Shown here: positions 1 to 6,314 of the stretch, in pieces
Layout: each line of letters begins with the position of its first letter
Position numbering within the stretch: the stretch's first letter is position 1
Assembly (NCBI GenBank): GCA_937938065.1
Contig: CALDBH010000058.1
Location: 1-6,369, forward strand
Direction of reading: 5' to 3'
Source of the DNA: an uncultured Sulfurovum sp.
GTDB taxonomy: Bacteria > Campylobacterota > Campylobacteria > Campylobacterales > Sulfurovaceae
DNA: 6,369 bases
Translations under genes and position numbers: made by a program
The notes under the pieces: model-generated
The model's input: only the letters and a program-made list of their open reading frames with translations
Databases searched by the model: none
What the model was told of the DNA's origin: nothing

Positions 1-27
1 AAAAAAGTAGAGAAGAAAACCTAAGAT

Positions 28-34
28 AAGAGGA
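28..34 (+). promoter_or_regulatory. Ribosome binding site of the Fe-S protein gene
   Basis: The purine run AAGAGGA at 28-34 is the only Shine-Dalgarno-like sequence before the ATG at 48. The spacing of 13 bases is longer than usual. The rest of positions 1-47 is A-rich leader with stops in several frames (TAG 8-10, TAA 22-24, TAA 27-29). One of these could end an upstream gene outside the window. No convincing promoter was seen. Confidence 0.5.
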
Positions 35-47
35 AACAATAAAAACA

Positions 48-1352
48 ATGAGTAAAAAATTAGATGACATTTTTAACTTTAGCGCTACAAGTGACGACTG
101 CATCAAGTGTGGAAAGTGTATCCCTGTTTGTACTATCCACCAGGTCAATCCGGATGAAACAACCTCTCCTCGTGGATTCATTGACCTTTTAGGTGCCTAT
201 CAACAAGGACATTTGGAATTAGACAAAAACGCTAAAAACATCTTTGAGAGTTGTTTTTTATGTACCAATTGTGTCGATGTCTGTCCTAACTCATTGGCTA
301 CAGATATGGTCATCGAAGAAGTACGTGCAGACATCGCAGACAAGTTTGGTATCGCATGGTTCAAACGTGGATTCTTTTTCCTCTTGCGTAACCGTAAGGT
401 CATGGATCTAGTGATGAAGTTCGGATATATGTTCAAAACCTGTGCCTTGGCTCAAGATGACAAAGACAGAGGACTAAGAGCACGATTTTCTCTTCCTATG
501 GTTAAAAAAGGAAGACTGCTTCCATCTATGGCTAAAACCAGTTTTTTAAACAGCTACCCTGAAGAGATACCAGCAACTTCACAAGAGAAGAAAAATCCTC
601 GTGTGGCACTCTTCATCGGCTGTCTGGCTAATTATAACTATACAGGTATCGGTGACTCTCTTGTAGAGATACTGGCTAAACTTAACATCGATGTGTTTAT
701 CCCTAAAAAACAGCTCTGCTGTGGTGCTCCAGCCTATTTTACAGGAGATATGAGCTCTGTAGAATACATGACAAAGAAAAACATAGAATATTTTGAAAGT
801 TTCATGGATGAGTGTGATGCGATGCTCATCCCTGAAGCAACCTGTTCAGCTATGGTCAAACATGACTGGCAAGTCTTTTTTGAAAATCATGACATGCCTG
901 AGTGGAAAGAACGTGCAAGAAAAGTAGCTGAAAAGATCCATATGGCCACAGCATGGCTGCATGACAACACAGAACTGGAATCGATACTGCAGGAAAAAGG
1001 TAAAAAGTTTGATGAAGTAGTGACCTATCATGACCCTTGCCACGCAAGAAAGGTGCAAGGTATATACCAAGAGCCCCGTAATCTTTTAGCACCAAACTAC
1101 CCTATGGTAGAGATGAGTGACCCTAACCGTTGTTGTGGTTTTGGTGGGGTCACCATGCAAACAGAGAAATTTCACTTTGCTGAAGCGGCAGGAAAGCCAA
1201 AAGCAGCCATGATCAAAGAGACCAAAGCACAGTATGTTAGTGCTGAGTGTTCAGCTTGTAGAGTGCAGCTCAGTGAAGCGATGAACAACGCAGACGTAGA
1301 GACTATCTTTAAAAACCCTTTAGAGCTTATAGCCGAAGCACTTAAAGATTAA
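48..1352 (+). CDS. (Fe-S)-binding oxidoreductase subunit, GlcF/GlpC family (two 4Fe-4S plus two CCG domains)
   Basis: This 434-residue protein has no signal peptide or clear membrane segment. Two ferredoxin-type CxxCxxCxxxC motifs lie near the N-terminus (C18, C21, C24, C28 and C69, C72, C75, C79) and should bind two [4Fe-4S] clusters. Two cysteine-rich CCG domains follow: C192, CCG at 224-226, C266; then C331, CCG at 362-364, and C401xxC404. The first CCG unit ends CSAM rather than CxxC, which is common in this family. The architecture matches the iron-sulfur subunits of glycolate oxidase (GlcF), anaerobic glycerol-3-phosphate dehydrogenase (GlpC) and HdrD-like proteins, which pass electrons from a flavin partner to quinone or another acceptor. 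No flavin subunit is visible here, so the substrate cannot be named; a partner may lie upstream. The ATG at 48 is the only plausible start, because an in-frame TAA lies at 27-29. It is convergent with the kinase gene and overlaps it by 4 bases. Confidence 0.93.
   Translation: MSKKLDDIFNFSATSDDCIKCGKCIPVCTIHQVNPDETTSPRGFIDLLGAYQQGHLELDKNAKNIFESCFLCTNCVDVCPNSLATDMVIEEVRADIADKFGIAWFKRGFFFLLRNRKVMDLVMKFGYMFKTCALAQDDKDRGLRARFSLPMVKKGRLLPSMAKTSFLNSYPEEIPATSQEKKNPRVALFIGCLANYNYTGIGDSLVEILAKLNIDVFIPKKQLCCGAPAYFTGDMSSVEYMTKKNIEYFESFMDECDAMLIPEATCSAMVKHDWQVFFENHDMPEWKERARKVAEKIHMATAWLHDNTELESILQEKGKKFDEVVTYHDPCHARKVQGIYQEPRNLLAPNYPMVEMSDPNRCCGFGGVTMQTEKFHFAEAAGKPKAAMIKETKAQYVSAECSACRVQLSEAMNNADVETIFKNPLELIAEALKD
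1311..1347 (-). terminator. Possible weak terminator for the minus-strand operon, antisense to the Fe-S gene
   Basis: Read on the minus strand just past the kinase stop, CTTTA (1347-1343) can pair with TAAAG (1322-1318), with an inner GCTT/AAGC stem. GG and five T (1317-1311) follow. The helix is imperfect, with a mismatch and a bulge, and it is low in GC. The segment also encodes the conserved-looking C-terminus of the Fe-S protein, so the match may be chance. It is listed only because no better terminator for the five-gene operon is visible. Confidence 0.25.
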
Positions 1353-2593
1353 CCGAAACGGCAGGCATCCCCTGCCTTTATTACAAAGATATTGTGTTCG
1401 TCTACATATTTATACTCTAATGCACAACCTAATTTTTCCAAAATACTATGTACAATATAAAGTCCCAATCCAAACCCTGTACTTCTTTTTTCTTCTTGTG
1501 AAAAAGGCTCTATATAATAAGAGAGTGGATGCTGTAGCTTTTCACCTTTAGAACTGATTTCCAAACCATCACCTACGGACTTGAGTGTAACATGTTTATC
1601 TTTGCTGTACTTTATACCATTATCCAGTAGATTTTTAATGGCCAAAGAGAGTAGTTTGACATCTGTGGCTAAAGCGATATTTTTCACATCTATGGTAACG
1701 TTATCTTTACCCATCATCAAAAGTTCTTGACTTCTTCGTATCACTTCATCAAGCATTACATACTCAAAAGTAGGTTCGAAACTTTGCGTAGTCACCCTCT
1801 CTATCTCTGCAAGTTCTGAGATAAGTTCATTCATCCGTTCAAAGGCACGTACAAGTATCTTTTTACTTGCTTCATCTTCCATCATCTCAACAACGATACG
1901 CCCTTTGGTAATAGGTGTTTTAAGCTCATGCATCAAGTTACGCATAAAAAGGTTTTTGGAAGTGCTCAAAGCATTGATATGCACAATGGCATCATCAAAA
2001 CTTTTTGCAATTTTTCCTATCTCATCATCATAGAGGTAGGTAATGCGTGTCTTCATATCACCTTGGGCAAATCTTTGTATCTGTTTATGTAATTTTTTTA
2101 GAGGATAAAGCTTTCTTAAGACGGCCAAATAGAGTACAAGAAGCAACCCAATAAGAAAAATACCTAAGGCTATAGCGATCTCAAAATAATAATTTTCAGC
2201 TCTGTTATCTTCTAACAAAAGATTGTGTTGCATACGCTGTACATAGATATAATGTTCATCTTCTATTCTAAATACCCTTACTTGTCCTAGAGAAGAACCT
2301 CCGGTAAACACTGTTTCGCCCTCTGTTTCTATCTGTTTCTTTATCTCTATGGATTTCTTTTTAGATACTGGTTTTACGCGTAGATCTTTATAGAGTGTAT
2401 CCAAGGCTTCTTTCCCTGGATTGAGCTGTAATTTTGAGAGAAAAGTAATGGAGATAAGTTGATAACGTTTATACTCTTCGATCTTATGTCGATCTTTATC
2501 CCAGGAGAGAAAAAGTAAAAAGGTAGCAATCAAAATCGAAATTGCTACGGAGAAAAGAATATGTATAAAGGTCGTTACAGATAGATTTCTCAT
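1349..2593 (-). CDS. Sensor histidine kinase, ArsS/RacS-like
   Basis: This 414-residue inner-membrane histidine kinase should phosphorylate the response regulator encoded just upstream. In order it shows membrane segment 1 (about residues 9-30), a lysine-rich periplasmic sensor loop of about 105 residues with few histidines (H36, H114, H123), membrane segment 2 (about 136-158) and a HAMP linker (about 159-211). A dimerisation domain follows, with H222 in HELKTPITKGR as the likely phosphorylation site. The ATP-binding domain has an N box (NLLDNGIKYS, N321 and N325), PFSQ (363-366) and a G2 box GFGLGLYIV (373-381). The usual DxGxG G1 box is missing; the region reads ISSKGEKL (346-353). The H-box wording and the overall layout resemble ArsS of Helicobacter and RacS of Campylobacter. 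The signal sensed is unknown. The ATG overlaps the regulator's TGA as ATGA (2593-2590), so translation is probably coupled. The last eight residues (AGDACRFG) are encoded by the opposing gene's terminator and may be a late extension. Confidence 0.93.
   Translation of the reverse strand: MRNLSVTTFIHILFSVAISILIATFLLFLSWDKDRHKIEEYKRYQLISITFLSKLQLNPGKEALDTLYKDLRVKPVSKKKSIEIKKQIETEGETVFTGGSSLGQVRVFRIEDEHYIYVQRMQHNLLLEDNRAENYYFEIAIALGIFLIGLLLVLYLAVLRKLYPLKKLHKQIQRFAQGDMKTRITYLYDDEIGKIAKSFDDAIVHINALSTSKNLFMRNLMHELKTPITKGRIVVEMMEDEASKKILVRAFERMNELISELAEIERVTTQSFEPTFEYVMLDEVIRRSQELLMMGKDNVTIDVKNIALATDVKLLSLAIKNLLDNGIKYSKDKHVTLKSVGDGLEISSKGEKLQHPLSYYIEPFSQEEKRSTGFGLGLYIVHSILEKLGCALEYKYVDEHNIFVIKAGDACRFG
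1356..1380 (+). terminator. Rho-independent terminator of the Fe-S protein gene, inside the kinase 3' end
   Basis: GGCAGG (1360-1365) and CCTGCC (1371-1376) form a perfect 6 bp GC-rich stem around a 5-base loop. It is flanked by AAA (1356-1358) and TTT (1377-1379), which can extend the stem past one unpaired C; the sequence continues as TTTATTA. It starts a few bases after the TAA at 1350-1352, the expected place for a terminator of the plus-strand gene. On the minus strand the stem is followed only by GTTT, so it should act mainly in the plus direction. The same bases encode kinase residues 406-412. Confidence 0.75.
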
Positions 2594-3270
2594 ACTCGGT
2601 CTGTTAGAAGGTATCCTACACCACGAATAGGTTTAATGTAGATGTTATCAGAATCTATTTTTGCGATCTTCTGTCGTATGCGTGAGATGATCACATCAAT
2701 ATTTTTAATAGAGCTGTCATCATCAATATGTTCACTTTCGTATAAAAGCTGTTCTCTTGAAACTGAACCATTTTTATGTTGTAAGAGCATACCTAAGATA
2801 TCATACTCTGCAGCAGTGAGTTCTAGTGATTTACCTTTGAACCTGATCTCTCTGGCGTTAGGATCTGCAACAAAAAGTGCTTCTACTTCCGGTGCTTTTT
2901 CATCCACACTGTGTGTACGACGTAAAATCGTTTTGATACGTGTCACAAGTTCTCTAGGGTCATAGGGTTTTGGCATATAATCATCTGCCCCACGTTCCAT
3001 CCCGATAACTTTATCTGTAATATCATCCCTTGCTGAAGAGATAATAATAGGGATATTGCTTATATCACGTATTTTAGGGATCACTTCCAAACCATCCATA
3101 CCGGGCAAAGTCAAATCTAAAATAATCAGATCAAATTCATGCTGTGTTAAGAGTGAAAGTCCTATGTAAGGGTCTTCTGCACCTATGACTTCCATATCAT
3201 ACTTTGTAAGGTAGTTAGTTAAGATGAGCGCTAATTCTGGATCATCTTCTATAATGAGTATTTTTATAAT
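2590..3270 (-). CDS. OmpR-type response regulator, ArsR/RacR-like, with probable ATT start codon
   Basis: This is a cytoplasmic DNA-binding response regulator of 226 residues when begun at the ATT at 3270. Receiver domain, about residues 1-115: acidic E8-D9-D10 after beta-1, phospho-acceptor D52 in LDLTLPGMDG, S78/S79 in IIISSAR, and K101 in MPKPYDP. The C-terminal winged helix (about 137-226) contains LTAAEYDIL, the recognition helix region SIKNIDVIISRIRQKI and the wing IRGVGYLL. The first in-frame ATG is at 3195, which would delete the first 25 residues including the Mg-binding acidic pair. Codons upstream of it read IKILIIEDDPELALIL, a textbook receiver start. No ATG, GTG or TTG occurs between the upstream in-frame stop (3298-3300) and 3195. 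ATT at 3270 gives the family-typical N-terminus MIKILIIEDD and sits 5 bases after AAGGAAG. It is 19 bases downstream of the AI-2E gene and overlaps the kinase by ATGA. By analogy with ArsR it probably controls acid or envelope-related genes, but its targets are unknown. Confidence 0.9.
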   Translation of the reverse strand: MIKILIIEDDPELALILTNYLTKYDMEVIGAEDPYIGLSLLTQHEFDLIILDLTLPGMDGLEVIPKIRDISNIPIIISSARDDITDKVIGMERGADDYMPKPYDPRELVTRIKTILRRTHSVDEKAPEVEALFVADPNAREIRFKGKSLELTAAEYDILGMLLQHKNGSVSREQLLYESEHIDDDSSIKNIDVIISRIRQKIAKIDSDNIYIKPIRGVGYLLTDRV

Positions 3271-3275
3271 GATGT

Positions 3276-3282
3276 CTTCCTT
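3276..3282 (-). promoter_or_regulatory. Ribosome binding site that fixes the response regulator start
   Basis: The minus strand reads AAGGAAG at 3282-3276, a strong Shine-Dalgarno, 8 bases after the AI-2E stop codon. Its last base is 5 bases from ATT (3270-3268). ATC (3273) would be too close, and ATA (3267) would be 8 bases away but would cost two residues. The ATG at 3195 is more than 75 bases away, so this site argues for initiation at the non-standard codon. Confidence 0.75.
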
Positions 3283-3289
3283 ATGTAAC

Positions 3290-4330
3290 TTAAGTAGTCA
3301 TTTTACTTTGTTCTTTATGATTATAATCTATATATACTTTAGTAATCGCAATTAAAAATGAAGTAATCGCCGGACCCAATATCATCCCCCAAAAACCGTA
3401 GGTACTCATCCCTGCGATAATAGAGAAAAATATCACGATCTCATTGATCTCGATCGTACTTTTCAGTAAATCTTCTTTGATCACTTTGATAATGACCGGT
3501 TTAATGAAAGTATCGGCAATAATAGAGATCACAATAATTGAATACGTAGCAATGAAAATAGCCGAATTCGTATCCATAGTATTCCAAGAATAAAGTGCCA
3601 CAGGGACCCAAACCACAGCACCTCCAATAATTGGTATCAATGATGCAAACCCATAGATCACACCAAAAAGAAGACCATTAAAACCAAAGTAACTTACCAT
3701 GAGCCCAAAAAGAAAACCTTCAAAAATGGCTGTCACGACAATAGAATAGAAAACCACTTCCATCGTAGAAGATACTTCATGTATCATCTTGGCGCTTTTC
3801 ATCCTGCTCACCGGCATAAGTGCACGTATCAGATCGAAGAAACGCTCTCCATAGAAGTTAATGATAAAATAAAAAACGAGTACGAGTATCATATTCTTCA
3901 CAAAACCAAGTCCTGCACTTCCTGCTGTTGTCATGTACGATGTTGTCTCTTGAATATACCCTGCGATCCTTTCATCACTCAAACCTATCTGGCTCCACTC
4001 TTTGACATACGGTATCTTTTCAGTAAACGTTTTGATTCCAGAGGTAACTTCATTGATAGTTTCCACATCAAGCTGGGAGATATACCCTACTCCTGTGGTT
4101 GCCATATACACAATAGGAGCGAAAAGTATCAGTATTAAAAGCAGTGAAGTGATGATAGCACTAAGTTTTCTGGAATTAAAATACTTGATCAACTTTTTTG
4201 TCAGGTTATAGGTGGCCATAGAAAGCAATATCGCCACCACAATAGAAAGTAAAAATGGTTTATAAATACTATACGCACCCACCAGTGAGAGCACAAAAAG
4301 TGCCGTGATAGTAAGACTTTTATTCGTCAT
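3290..4330 (-). CDS. AI-2E family transporter (PerM/TqsA-like membrane protein)
   Basis: This is a polytopic inner-membrane protein of 346 residues, the normal length for the AI-2E (formerly UPF0118/PerM) family. Numbered from the ATG, hydrophobic segments lie near residues 7-40 (two helices), 57-80, 140-160, 193-236 and 255-275, with a final pair near 298-332. A hydrophilic loop of about 60 residues (about 85-138) separates the N-terminal helices from the rest. Family marks are [19 protein letters not shown] in the middle, DTFIKPVII, and [17 protein letters not shown] near the C-terminus. Members have been linked to autoinducer-2 export and, in other branches, to sodium/proton antiport; the sequence does not show which applies, so the substrate is left open. 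The codon before the ATG is TTG (4333), which would add one residue and is 8 bases from the Shine-Dalgarno GAAGGA (4347-4342), against 11 for the ATG. Either start overlaps the end of ruvB, suggesting translational coupling. Confidence 0.9.
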   Translation of the reverse strand: MTNKSLTITALFVLSLVGAYSIYKPFLLSIVVAILLSMATYNLTKKLIKYFNSRKLSAIITSLLLILILFAPIVYMATTGVGYISQLDVETINEVTSGIKTFTEKIPYVKEWSQIGLSDERIAGYIQETTSYMTTAGSAGLGFVKNMILVLVFYFIINFYGERFFDLIRALMPVSRMKSAKMIHEVSSTMEVVFYSIVVTAIFEGFLFGLMVSYFGFNGLLFGVIYGFASLIPIIGGAVVWVPVALYSWNTMDTNSAIFIATYSIIVISIIADTFIKPVIIKVIKEDLLKSTIEINEIVIFFSIIAGMSTYGFWGMILGPAITSFLIAITKVYIDYNHKEQSKMTT

Positions 4331-5333
4331 CAAAGAGTCTGTCCTTCAACCCGCCAAGTTTAAAATGTTCATAACTCTTTTGTGTGGCAATACGGCCACG
4401 TGCAGTTCTTTCTATGTAGCCATTTGCTATAAGATAAGGCTCTAAAACATCTTCGATCGTACCTTCATCTTCACTCAGTGCTGCACCTATGGTACTAAGC
4501 CCCATAGGTTTGCTTTTTGCCGAGACAAGCAGTTCTAGAAGTTGTATATCCTGTTCATCAAATCCTAAGTTATTGACACCCAGTTCATCTAAAGCATATT
4601 GGGCTCTTTTTAACGTCACTTCCTCTTCATTGGCCACTTCAGAGAAGTCTCTAACCCGTTTAAGTAACCGAAGTGCGATACGCGGTGTCCCCCTGCTTCT
4701 ACGTGCAATTTCAGTCGCAGCGTGTTCCTGGGCTGGTTTCTCCAGTTTCTTAGAAGCTTGTGCAACAATATGGGCTAACTCAACAGGTGTATAGAATTGC
4801 ATACGAAAATGCATACCAAAACGCTCTCTAAGAGGGTTAGAAAGCATTCCTGCTCTTGTGGTTGCTCCAATCAGTGTAAAACGCGGCAGGTCTATCTTCA
4901 CCGTTTGTGCAGCAGGTCCAGAACCTATAATGATGTCTAAACGAAAATCCTCCATAGCGGGATAGAGTATCTCTTCTATGGCTGGAGACATACGATGGAT
5001 CTCATCGATAAATAAAATGTCACCCTCTTCGATATTGGTAAGGAGTGCCGCTAAGTCTCCTGCTTTTTCTATCATCGGTGCCGCAGTGGTTTTGATATTT
5101 GCTCCCATCTCCGAAGAGATAATATTTGCAATGGTCGTCTTACCTAAACCTGGAGGTCCAAAAAAGAGAATGTGATCCAGTGCCTCTTCTCTTTTTCTAC
5201 TGGCTTCTATAAACACTTTCAGATTTTTTTTGATCTTCTCCTGACCGATATATTCATCCCATGAACTGGGACGAAGTGTCACTTCATAAGAGACTTCATC
5301 ATCAAAACGTTCTATCTCAACCATACGTTCCAT
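4320..5333 (-). CDS. ruvB: Holliday junction branch migration DNA helicase RuvB
   Basis: RuvB is the AAA+ motor that, with RuvA, drives branch migration of Holliday junctions in recombinational repair. The 337 residues match the family length. Visible in order: the N-terminal [11 protein letters not shown] signature (21-31), Walker A GPPGLGKT (59-66), Walker B LFIDEIH (107-113), sensor 1 in LIGATTRAG (154-162), the arginine-finger region NPLRERFG (166-173) and sensor 2 around [11 protein letters not shown] (214-224). A C-terminal winged helix follows, with [19 protein letters not shown] and the DNA-contacting [10 protein letters not shown]. All key residues are present, so it should be active. 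The start at 5333 gives [13 protein letters not shown], comparable in length to epsilonproteobacterial homologues. An internal ATG at 5324 is the alternative. The start forms TAATG with the panB stop, and the 3' end overlaps the AI-2E gene. Confidence 0.98.
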   Translation of the reverse strand: MERMVEIERFDDEVSYEVTLRPSSWDEYIGQEKIKKNLKVFIEASRKREEALDHILFFGPPGLGKTTIANIISSEMGANIKTTAAPMIEKAGDLAALLTNIEEGDILFIDEIHRMSPAIEEILYPAMEDFRLDIIIGSGPAAQTVKIDLPRFTLIGATTRAGMLSNPLRERFGMHFRMQFYTPVELAHIVAQASKKLEKPAQEHAATEIARRSRGTPRIALRLLKRVRDFSEVANEEEVTLKRAQYALDELGVNNLGFDEQDIQLLELLVSAKSKPMGLSTIGAALSEDEGTIEDVLEPYLIANGYIERTARGRIATQKSYEHFKLGGLKDRLFDDE

Positions 5334-6145
5334 TAATACGTATACTCCGAGCTTGGAAATTCTCTAGATTTGACATCATTACGATAGGCTTCAAGTCCTT
5401 CACGCACCTGCTTAGCTCCATCAAAATACTGCTTGACAAACTTCGGTTTAAAGGCTTCAAAGAATCCAAACATATCACTCCAGACAAGAACCTGTCCATC
5501 TGTGACATTTCCTGCACCTATACCTATGGTCGGTACAGAGACTGCCTCAGTGATAGCTTTAGCCGCTTCTTCTTTCACCCCTTCAACCACGATAGCAAAA
5601 GCACCCGCCGCTTCAAGTGCTTTTGCATCTTCAACCAATGCATCGATGTCAGTCTGGTCTTTTCCTCTTATTTTATAACCACCGTCACTGCGTAAAAACT
5701 GTGGCATGAGCCCTATGTGTCCAAGGACTGCGATAGAGTTTTGTGTCAGTGCTTCAACAATATGCGCTCTCTCTTTTCCACCTTCTATCTTTACGGCTTG
5801 GGCATTGGTCTCCTGGTATGCTCTTGTTGCATTTTTGACTGCCACTTCAGGTGACGTATAAGTACCAAAAGGCATATCCAATACGATCACAGGCAGTGTT
5901 GCACCATTGCATACGGCTTGTGTATGGTAGATCATCTGATCCATGGTTGCAGAAAGTGTGTCTTCTTTTCCTAGAAAACTCATATTGAGACTGTCACCGA
6001 CAAGTATCATCTCTACTTCACCATCAAAAAGCTGTGCAAAAAGTGCATCATAGGCTGTCACCATGGTAATAGGTTCAACACCTTTCATCTTTGCAATGGT
6101 CGTTAAAGTTACTTTTTTTTCTATTTTTGGGGTATGAATACTCAT
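5333..6145 (-). CDS. panB: 3-methyl-2-oxobutanoate hydroxymethyltransferase (ketopantoate hydroxymethyltransferase)
   Basis: PanB transfers a hydroxymethyl group from 5,10-methylenetetrahydrofolate to 3-methyl-2-oxobutanoate, giving ketopantoate, the first committed step of pantothenate and CoA synthesis in the cytoplasm. The 270 residues form the expected TIM barrel of normal length. Metal-site residues by family alignment are D51 (LVGDSLNM), D90 (LDMPFGTY) and E121 (KIEGG). The catalytic glutamate is E188 (VVEGV). Other family blocks are [10 protein letters not shown] (29-38), HIGLMPQ (143-149) and [16 protein letters not shown] (207-222). The ATG at 6145 has the Shine-Dalgarno AGGAAG close upstream. 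It is the first gene of the predicted five-gene operon and ends TAATG with ruvB. panC and panD are not in the window. Confidence 0.98.
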   Translation of the reverse strand: MSIHTPKIEKKVTLTTIAKMKGVEPITMVTAYDALFAQLFDGEVEMILVGDSLNMSFLGKEDTLSATMDQMIYHTQAVCNGATLPVIVLDMPFGTYTSPEVAVKNATRAYQETNAQAVKIEGGKERAHIVEALTQNSIAVLGHIGLMPQFLRSDGGYKIRGKDQTDIDALVEDAKALEAAGAFAIVVEGVKEEAAKAITEAVSVPTIGIGAGNVTDGQVLVWSDMFGFFEAFKPKFVKQYFDGAKQVREGLEAYRNDVKSREFPSSEYTY

Positions 6146-6148
6146 AGT

Positions 6149-6154
6149 CTTCCT
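6149..6154 (-). promoter_or_regulatory. panB: Ribosome binding site of panB
   Basis: AGGAAG at 6154-6149 on the minus strand lies 3 bases before the ATG at 6145 (5 bases if AGGA is taken as the core). The 8-mer TGTAGGAA containing it occurs twice in the leader (6157-6150 and 6176-6169), 19 bases apart. Only the proximal copy has a start codon at usable distance. Confidence 0.75.
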
Positions 6155-6252
6155 ACATAATCAGGTATTTCCTACACGTCTTTGCTTTGCTCCGATCGCT
6201 TCGGTTTCAACACTAAAGAGAAGAAATTCTCCTTCTTATCTCAATGTGTCTC

Positions 6253-6280
6253 ATTTTATCTAAAAAATGTATAATAACAA
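6253..6280 (-). promoter_or_regulatory. Candidate promoter of the panB operon
   Basis: On the minus strand TTGTTA (6280-6275) and TAAAAT (6258-6253) are separated by 16 bases, matching 4 of 6 and 5 of 6 consensus positions. Start of transcription would be near 6246, giving a leader of about 100 bases before panB. In such AT-rich DNA chance matches are likely. Confidence 0.35.
6270..6275 (+). promoter_or_regulatory. trpA: Sigma-70 -10 box for trpA
   Basis: A perfect TATAAT at 6270-6275 is directly preceded by TG. No TTGACA-like -35 lies at standard distance, which fits epsilonproteobacterial promoters, where the -35 is poorly conserved. Transcription would begin near 6282, giving a leader of about 33 bases before the TTG start of trpA. 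It overlaps the candidate promoter for the opposite strand. Confidence 0.5.
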
Positions 6281-6302
6281 AAATATATTACATATTGTCA
6301 TA

Positions 6303-6308
6303 AAAGAG
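6303..6308 (+). promoter_or_regulatory. trpA: Ribosome binding site of trpA
   Basis: AAAGAG at 6303-6308 lies 6 bases before the TTG at 6315. It is a modest Shine-Dalgarno but better than anything before the alternative in-frame ATG at 6267, which overlaps the -10 box. This supports the TTG start. Confidence 0.45.
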
Positions 6309-6314
6309 TTCACA

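Larger units (their letters stand above)
1349..6145 (-). other. Predicted five-gene operon panB-ruvB-AI-2E transporter-response regulator-histidine kinase
   Basis: All five genes lie on the minus strand with junctions of TAATG, an 11-14 base overlap, a 19 base gap and ATGA, leaving no room for internal intergenic promoters or terminators. Transcription probably starts in the 6146-6314 region. A promoter inside a coding region upstream of the two-component genes cannot be excluded. Co-transcription is inferred from spacing alone. Confidence 0.7.
6146..6314. promoter_or_regulatory. Divergent intergenic region between panB and trpA
   Basis: This 169-base gap must drive both the panB operon and trpA. 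The trpA-proximal part (about 6241-6300) is very AT-rich and holds the promoter-like sequences. The panB-proximal part (about 6161-6240) is richer in GC. It includes a small dyad CCGA-tcgct-TCGG (6192-6204) and a 5 bp hairpin GAGAA-gaaa-TTCTC (6218-6231), and it has a stop-free but start-less minus-strand frame (6235-6161). No known riboswitch or T-box pattern was recognised. Confidence 0.6.

Noticed and set aside
846..1095. Two minus-strand open frames of 74 and 79 codons inside the Fe-S protein gene
   Set aside because: They are antisense shadows of a gene with intact cysteine motifs, with no domain or ribosome binding site.
2642..2965. A 107-codon plus-strand open frame opposite the response regulator
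   Set aside because: It is a serine- and cysteine-rich shadow of the winged-helix coding region with no ribosome binding site of note.
3196..3300. A possible frameshift or truncation of the response regulator N-terminus
   Set aside because: The frame stays open through a complete, well-formed receiver beta-1 strand and acidic pair. Only the start codon is unusual, so the gene is not broken by an indel.
3779..4138. A 119-codon plus-strand open frame opposite the AI-2E gene
   Set aside because: It has a cysteine- and histidine-rich composition with no recognisable domain, and lies antisense to a real membrane protein gene.
5261..5695. A 144-codon plus-strand open frame opposite panB/ruvB
   Set aside because: It is antisense to two strongly recognised genes, and its translation has low-complexity Ser/Phe/His-rich composition typical of a shadow frame.
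6218..6231. The GAGAA-gaaa-TTCTC hairpin as a terminator
   Set aside because: The stem is only 5 bp and AT-rich, no T-run follows on either strand, and it lies in a leader where no gene needs terminating.
6213..6254. A 13-codon minus-strand ORF (MRHIEIRRRISSL) in the panB leader, as a possible leader peptide
   Set aside because: No Shine-Dalgarno, its ATG overlaps the candidate -10 box, and it contains no run of regulatory codons suggestive of attenuation.
6267..6314. In-frame ATG at 6267 as the trpA start
   Set aside because: It overlaps the TATAAT box and lacks a Shine-Dalgarno. TTG at 6315 has AAAGAG at 6-base spacing, and the short N-terminus fits the start of the TrpA core.
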